Assembly: GCA_044226655.1 (NCBI GenBank)
Contig: JBGAGO010000006.1
Span: 1-64,000, forward strand
Length of the DNA stretch: 64,000 nt
Direction of reading: 5' to 3'
DNA from: JBEVOS01 sp044226655
GTDB lineage: Bacteria; Pseudomonadota; Alphaproteobacteria; Caulobacterales; Aquidulcibacteraceae
Both the position numbers and the translations under genes were made by a program. Positions within the stretch are counted from its first letter, which is position 1. Each line of letters starts with the position of its first letter. The notes beneath the pieces were generated by a model. That model was not told the origin of the DNA. It was given only the letters and a program-made list of their open reading frames with translations, and did not search any database. Positions 59,822-64,000 of this stretch are shown in pieces.

Positions 59822-60763
59822 GTGGCGAAGATTCCGTGCGCGATCATTGGATCTGGCAATATCGGCACAGATCTCATGGTGAAGATCGCGCGCCTGTCCA
59901 AGACGCTCGAAATCGCCGCGCTTGTCGGCATCGATCCGCAATCTGACGGGCTGGCGCGCGCGCGGCGCATGGGCGTGGCGACGACCGACAACGGCGTCGA
60001 TGGCCTGATCTCCATGCCGGAATTCCGCGACGTGCGCATCGTGTTCGACGCGACCTCGGCGGGCGCGCATCAGCGCCACAACGATGTGCTGCGCCAGCAC
60101 GGCAAGCAGATCATCGATCTCACGCCTGCCGCGATCGGTCCCTATGTCGTGCCGAGCGTCAATCTCGACGAACATCTCGCCGCGCCGAACGTCAACATGG
60201 TCACGTGCGGCGGGCAGGCGACGATCCCGATCGTGGCGGCCGTCGGGCGCGTTGCGCATGTGCGCTACGGAGAGATCGTGGCGTCGATCGCGTCGAAATC
60301 GGCTGGGCCTGGCACGCGCGCGAATATCGATGAGTTCACGGAGACGACCTCGCGCGCGATCGAAACCGTCGGCGGCGCGGGGCGCGGCAAGGCGATCATC
60401 ATTCTCAATCCCGCCGAACCGCCGCTGGTGATGCGCGATACGATCTATTGCCTGTGCGACGAAGCCGATCCGGCTGCGATCGATGCGTCCGTCCGCGACA
60501 TGGTGGCGGAGGTGCAGAGCTATATTCCCGGCTATCGGCTCAAGCAGGACGTGCAATTCGAACGCTACACCCATAACAGCCGCATCTTCATTCCTGAGAT
60601 GGGGGAGGCGTTCACCGGGCTCAGAGTGTCGGTTTTCCTCGAGGTGGAAGGCGCCGCGCATTATCTGCCGGCCTATGCCGGAAATCTCGATGTCATGACC
60701 TCGGCGGCGCTGCGCACGGCCGAGCGCATTGTCGAGCTGCGCGCCTGGAGGGCGGCGGCGTGA
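59822..60763 (+). CDS. mhpF: acetaldehyde dehydrogenase (acylating)
   Basis: The GTG at 59822, preceded by GAGGGAGAGAGG, gives 313 residues, the usual length; another GTG at 59801 would add seven and overlap the hydratase gene. The NAD-binding IIGSGNIGTDLMVKI and the catalytic Cys129 in NMVTCGGQATIPIV identify the MhpF/BphJ family. It converts acetaldehyde and CoA to acetyl-CoA, receiving acetaldehyde through a channel from the aldolase encoded next. It overlaps the aldolase gene by 4 bases, consistent with the known bifunctional complex. Confidence 0.97.
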   Translation: MAKIPCAIIGSGNIGTDLMVKIARLSKTLEIAALVGIDPQSDGLARARRMGVATTDNGVDGLISMPEFRDVRIVFDATSAGAHQRHNDVLRQHGKQIIDLTPAAIGPYVVPSVNLDEHLAAPNVNMVTCGGQATIPIVAAVGRVAHVRYGEIVASIASKSAGPGTRANIDEFTETTSRAIETVGGAGRGKAIIILNPAEPPLVMRDTIYCLCDEADPAAIDASVRDMVAEVQSYIPGYRLKQDVQFERYTHNSRIFIPEMGEAFTGLRVSVFLEVEGAAHYLPAYAGNLDVMTSAALRTAERIVELRAWRAAA

Positions 60764-61782
60764 GTGCGAGGGCGACCGGCGGCAAGCTCTACATCCAGGA
60801 CGTGACGCTGCGCGACGGCATGCATGCGATCGGCCATCGCTACGGGCTCGATCATGTGCGCGCGATCGCCCGCGCGCTGGACGAGGCGAAGGTCGACGCC
60901 GTCGAGATCGCGCACGGCGACGGTCTTTCGGGGTCGAGCTTCAATTATGGTTTCGGCGCCTGCACGGATTGGGATTGGATCGCCGCCGTCGGCGAAGAGC
61001 TGCGCCACGCCAAGCTCACGACTTTGCTGCTGCCCGGCATCGGCACGATCCACGATCTCAACCACGCCTATGAGATCGGCGTGCGCTCGGTGCGCATCGC
61101 CACCCATTGCACGGAAGCCGATATTGCGCGCCAGCACATCGAACACGCGCGCAAGCTCGGCATGGATGTCTCTGGCTTCCTGATGATGAGCCATATGAGC
61201 CCGCCCGAGCCGCTCGCCCAGCAAGCCAAGCTCATGGAAAGCTTCGGCGTGCATTGCGTCTACGTCACCGACAGCGGCGGCGCGATGACAATGGACGACG
61301 TCGCCGCGCGCTTTCAGGCCTACGACCGCGTGCTCAAGCCCGAAACCGAGCGTGGCATTCATGCGCACCACAATCTCTCGCTTGGCGTCGCGAACTCCGT
61401 GGCGGCCGTGCAAAACGGCGCGACGCGCGTCGATGCAAGTCTGGCCGGCATGGGCGCCGGCGCCGGCAATGCGCCGCTCGAAGTCTTCATCGCCGTCGCG
61501 GACGTCTATGGCTGGCGCCATGGAACGGATCTTTTCAAATTGATGGACGCGGCGGAAGACATCGTGCGCCCGCTGCAGGATCGGCCCGTTCGCGTCGATC
61601 GCGAGACGCTGACGCTCGGCTATGCCGGCGTCTATTCGAGCTTCCTGCGCCATGCCGAACGCGCGGCGCAGCACTATGGCGTCGATACGCGCGCTCTGCT
61701 CGTCGAAGTGGGGCGACGGCGCATGGTGGGCGGCCAGGAAGACATGATTGTCGACATCGCGCTCGATATGAAAAAGGGCTGA
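60760..61782 (+). CDS. mhpE: 4-hydroxy-2-oxovalerate aldolase
   Basis: This 340-residue TIM-barrel enzyme starts at a GTG overlapping the dehydrogenase stop by 4 bases. DVTLRDGMHAIGHRYGLDHV holds the substrate Arg and metal Asp and the catalytic His, and HAHHNLSLGVANSVAAVQNG carries the two metal-binding His residues. It splits 4-hydroxy-2-oxovalerate into pyruvate and acetaldehyde and forms a complex with the acylating dehydrogenase. The ring-hydroxylating dioxygenase genes follow after 37 bases, preceded by GGAGGAGACC-type ribosome signals. Confidence 0.97.
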   Translation: MSARATGGKLYIQDVTLRDGMHAIGHRYGLDHVRAIARALDEAKVDAVEIAHGDGLSGSSFNYGFGACTDWDWIAAVGEELRHAKLTTLLLPGIGTIHDLNHAYEIGVRSVRIATHCTEADIARQHIEHARKLGMDVSGFLMMSHMSPPEPLAQQAKLMESFGVHCVYVTDSGGAMTMDDVAARFQAYDRVLKPETERGIHAHHNLSLGVANSVAAVQNGATRVDASLAGMGAGAGNAPLEVFIAVADVYGWRHGTDLFKLMDAAEDIVRPLQDRPVRVDRETLTLGYAGVYSSFLRHAERAAQHYGVDTRALLVEVGRRRMVGGQEDMIVDIALDMKKG

Positions 61783-61819
61783 GCCCCGCGCGGGAGCGGC
61801 CCACGGAGGAGACCAGGAA

Positions 61820-63118
61820 ATGTCATTGCATGGCGCGCGCAATATGAGGTTCGTCGATTCGCGCACGGGCGAGATCAGCCGCGAAATCTTCGTAAGCAAG
61901 GACATCTATCAGGAAGAACAGGCGAAGGTGTTCTCGCGCGCGTGGCTCTTCATCGGGCACGAGAGCCAGGTGCCGCAGCCTGGCAATTTCGTTCTCTCGC
62001 GCATGGGCGAGGAATCCGTCATTCTCACGCGCGATCACGCCAACAATGTGCAGGTGCTTCTGAACTCGTGCCGCCATCGCGGCATGCGCGTGTGCCGCTA
62101 TGATGAGGGCAAGACCGAGAAATTCTTCTGCCCCTATCACGGCTGGTCCTACAATCTCGACGGCGCGCTCGCGCATGTCGCGCACGAAAAGACCGAATAC
62201 GGCCAATCCACGATGGACCGCGCCGATTGGGGCCTCATCAAGCCGGCCAAGGTCGCCGTGCTGCGCGGTCTCGTATGGGCGACCTGGGATCCCGACGCGC
62301 CGTCATTCGATGACTATCTTGGCGGCGCCAGGCATATGCTGGACCTCGGATTCCGCGCCTGGGACGGAGAAGGCGAAGTCGAGGTTCTCGGCAGCACGCA
62401 GAAATGGCTCATCCCCTCCAATTGGAAAATCGTCGCCGAGAATTTTGCGGGCGATATGCTCCATGTCGTCAGCCATCGCTCGGTGGACATTGTCGGCATC
62501 GGTCCGACGGAAGGCGAAGGCCGGCGCGATCCGAAGAGGGAAGATTCGCTGCACGTGCAGGTCGGCTATCCCGAAGGCCATGCCGGCGTCATCACCCTGT
62601 ATTCGCCGGAAGATCCACGGCGCGATTACGGCGCCTCGAAAGTCACCGCTGAATATTTTCAGGATTGTCTCGCCAAGCGCCGGCGTCTTCTCGGCAAGGA
62701 TGCGGAAATCGTCACCGGCGTCGGCACGATCTATCCGAACACGTCGTTCCACACCAATCAGCCGCGCACGGTGCTCGCGGCGCATCCGGTCGCCGCAGAC
62801 CGAACGGAGATGTGGCGGCTCTATTTCGTCGACAAGAACGCGCCGAAAGAGGTCAAGCAATTCCTGCGGCGCTACTACATCCGCTATTCCGGCCCCGCGG
62901 GTCTGACCGAACAGGACGACATGGAAAACTGGAACTACGCCACCAGCGCCAGCGAGGGCGTGATCGCGCGCAAATACGTCTACAATTACATGGCAGGCCT
63001 CAACCAGGAAAAGCCGCATCCGAGCCTGCCGGACGGCCTCTGCGCCGTCGAAGCGAACTCCGAAAGCAATGCGCGCGCGTTCTACAATCGCTGGCAAGAA
63101 TATATGGATCGCACATGA
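61820..63118 (+). CDS. aromatic ring-hydroxylating dioxygenase, alpha subunit
   Basis: This 432-residue protein has the Rieske site Cys84-x-His86 ... Cys104-x2-His107 (SCRHRG and CPYHGW) and the mononuclear iron region ENFAGDMLHVVSHR, with Asp212, His215 and His219, plus an Asp in EQDDMENW (366/367). The two iron His are separated by three residues, one or two fewer than in naphthalene or biphenyl dioxygenases as I recall them. The enzyme adds O2 to an aromatic ring to form a cis-dihydrodiol. The beta-subunit gene overlaps by 4 bases. Substrate: an arene or aromatic acid; the BphC-type cleavage enzyme suggests a substituted ring. Confidence 0.95.
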   Translation: MSLHGARNMRFVDSRTGEISREIFVSKDIYQEEQAKVFSRAWLFIGHESQVPQPGNFVLSRMGEESVILTRDHANNVQVLLNSCRHRGMRVCRYDEGKTEKFFCPYHGWSYNLDGALAHVAHEKTEYGQSTMDRADWGLIKPAKVAVLRGLVWATWDPDAPSFDDYLGGARHMLDLGFRAWDGEGEVEVLGSTQKWLIPSNWKIVAENFAGDMLHVVSHRSVDIVGIGPTEGEGRRDPKREDSLHVQVGYPEGHAGVITLYSPEDPRRDYGASKVTAEYFQDCLAKRRRLLGKDAEIVTGVGTIYPNTSFHTNQPRTVLAAHPVAADRTEMWRLYFVDKNAPKEVKQFLRRYYIRYSGPAGLTEQDDMENWNYATSASEGVIARKYVYNYMAGLNQEKPHPSLPDGLCAVEANSESNARAFYNRWQEYMDRT

Positions 63119-63696
63119 CGACCGAACGAACGCTAAGGCAGGAACGTCAGATGGCGAAGGCGAGCTACGATCTCGGCTATATCGGTCTCATGCGCGAGAT
63201 CGAGGATTTCTTGTATGAGGAAGCCGATATTCTCGATGAACGCCGTTTCGAGGAATGGTTGGCGCTGTTCACGGACGATCTGCGCTATTGGATGCCGATC
63301 AGAAAAAATCTCGCGCTACGCGAGGAGGAAAACGACATCACCGGCCCCGAGGATGTCGCCTGGTTCGACGACGACAAGACGACGCTGACCAAGCGCGTGA
63401 AGCAGATTCGAACCGGCGTTCATTGGGCCGAGGAGCCTCTCTCGCGCGTCTCCCATCTTGTTTCCAACGTTCGGCTTCAGGAGCGCCCGGCAAAGCCGCT
63501 TCAGCCCGGCGATGAGATCGAGGTGAAATGCCATTTCCTGGTGCATCGCAATCGCCTGGAGACGGAAACCGATTTCTTGGCGGGACGGCGCGTCGATCTG
63601 CTGCGCAGAACGGAGAGCAGCTTCCAGATCGCGCGCCGCAAGATCATCATCGATCAGGCCGTCTTGCTGGCGAAAAATCTGACATTCTTCTTCTGA
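63115..63696 (+). CDS. aromatic ring-hydroxylating dioxygenase, beta subunit
   Basis: The ATG at 63115 overlaps the alpha-subunit stop by 4 bases and gives 193 residues. The NTF2-like fold is clear from EIEDFLYEEADILDERRFEE, WLALFTDDLRYWMPI, SRVSHLVSNVRL and RRKIIIDQAVLLAKNLTFFF, the family's ending. Beta subunits support the alpha3beta3 structure and carry no cofactor. A longer open frame from 62665 is a shadow of the alpha gene. No ferredoxin or reductase gene follows before the window ends. Confidence 0.95.
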   Translation: MTTERTLRQERQMAKASYDLGYIGLMREIEDFLYEEADILDERRFEEWLALFTDDLRYWMPIRKNLALREEENDITGPEDVAWFDDDKTTLTKRVKQIRTGVHWAEEPLSRVSHLVSNVRLQERPAKPLQPGDEIEVKCHFLVHRNRLETETDFLAGRRVDLLRRTESSFQIARRKIIIDQAVLLAKNLTFFF

Positions 63697-64000
63697 GCGC
63701 GAGCCGACTGGAGAACGCGGAAATATTTCGAGCCAAAACGCGAGCGATGCTCGCGACACGCGGCGCGTGGAGTGCGGGCCGGCGGCCTGATGAGCATGCG
63801 CTCGTATAGCGGGCGCGGACGTAGATTCAACGATGCGATCTGCAACGCGATTGCGAGAAAAGCAGATCGCATTCGTCACTATTTTGATGGCGCGCATCGA
63901 TTGTAGTCTTGCACGGTAAGTGGACGATCGAGCGTCGATGTCTCAGTTCTCATGAGCGAACAGCGTACAACGCCTGGACAAAGTTGCGACGATGGATATT
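63697..64000. other. 304 bases with no recognisable gene at the right edge
   Basis: No frame here has a ribosome site or recognisable domain, and stop codons are frequent. The base composition is less GC-rich near the end. A promoter for a gene beyond the edge may be present. No terminator hairpin for the dioxygenase operon is obvious. Confidence 0.5.

Overview
This is a high-GC window from an alphaproteobacterium, most likely Caulobacterales or a Hyphomonadaceae-like relative. It encodes CtrA with Asp51 and a C-terminal Ala-Ala, the CtrA inhibitor SciP (DUF1153), and FlbD inside a fliF-fliG-fliH-fliN-flbD-flhA gene order. GANTC (CcrM) sites sit upstream of ctrA and sciP, and there are large TonB receptors. 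The species cannot be read from the sequence. No rRNA, tRNA, insertion sequence, phage or CRISPR array was seen.

Region 1 (1-21.2 kb) is a surface-polysaccharide locus. At the left edge is the start of an acyltransferase-3 gene. Next is a tight minus-strand cassette of MBOAT O-acyltransferase, acyl carrier protein, FkbH-like protein and SGNH protein, then a VOC protein and a membrane-anchored sugar dehydrogenase fused to cytochrome c. On the plus strand lie a second MBOAT with an SGNH-like partner that lacks the usual serine, a GT9 glycosyltransferase, a sugar epimerase, a duplicated Cys-rich protein of unknown function, and a flippase fused to a GT2 glycosyltransferase. A nucleotide-sugar group follows (SAF-domain oxidoreductase, RfbC-like epimerase, RfbF-like nucleotidyltransferase, PIG-L deacetylase), then another GT2. 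Together they look like the machinery to build, export and acylate an unusual polysaccharide.

Region 2 (21.3-24.5 kb) holds a glutathione S-transferase, an acyl-CoA synthetase and an enoyl-CoA hydratase. An inverted pair of palindromic repeats separates them from ctrA.

Region 3 (24.7-43 kb) is a flagellar and cell-cycle block: ctrA divergent from fliIJ, a MinD-like flhG, flhA, flbD, fliN, fliH, fliG, fliF, sciP, flgE, flgD, fliK, and then flgK and flgL on the plus strand behind a candidate sigma-54 promoter. The top regulator (CtrA), its antagonist (SciP) and the late-gene activator (FlbD) all sit among the structural genes they are expected to control.

Region 4 (43-52.2 kb) is mixed. It has a probable copper operon (DUF2946, TonB receptor, YcnI-like), mnmA with a palindromic repeat translated into its N-terminus, two paralogous alpha/beta hydrolases, a Phd-like/PAS fusion protein, ribonuclease D and a beta-hydroxyacid dehydrogenase.

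Region 5 (52.3-63.7 kb) is an aromatic meta-cleavage cluster: extradiol dioxygenase, MFS transporter, TonB receptor, C-C bond hydrolase, IclR regulator, then hydratase, acylating acetaldehyde dehydrogenase, aldolase and the alpha and beta subunits of a ring-hydroxylating dioxygenase. This is a nearly complete route from an arene to acetyl-CoA plus a carboxylic acid. Only the electron-transfer partners and the cis-diol dehydrogenase are missing from the window.
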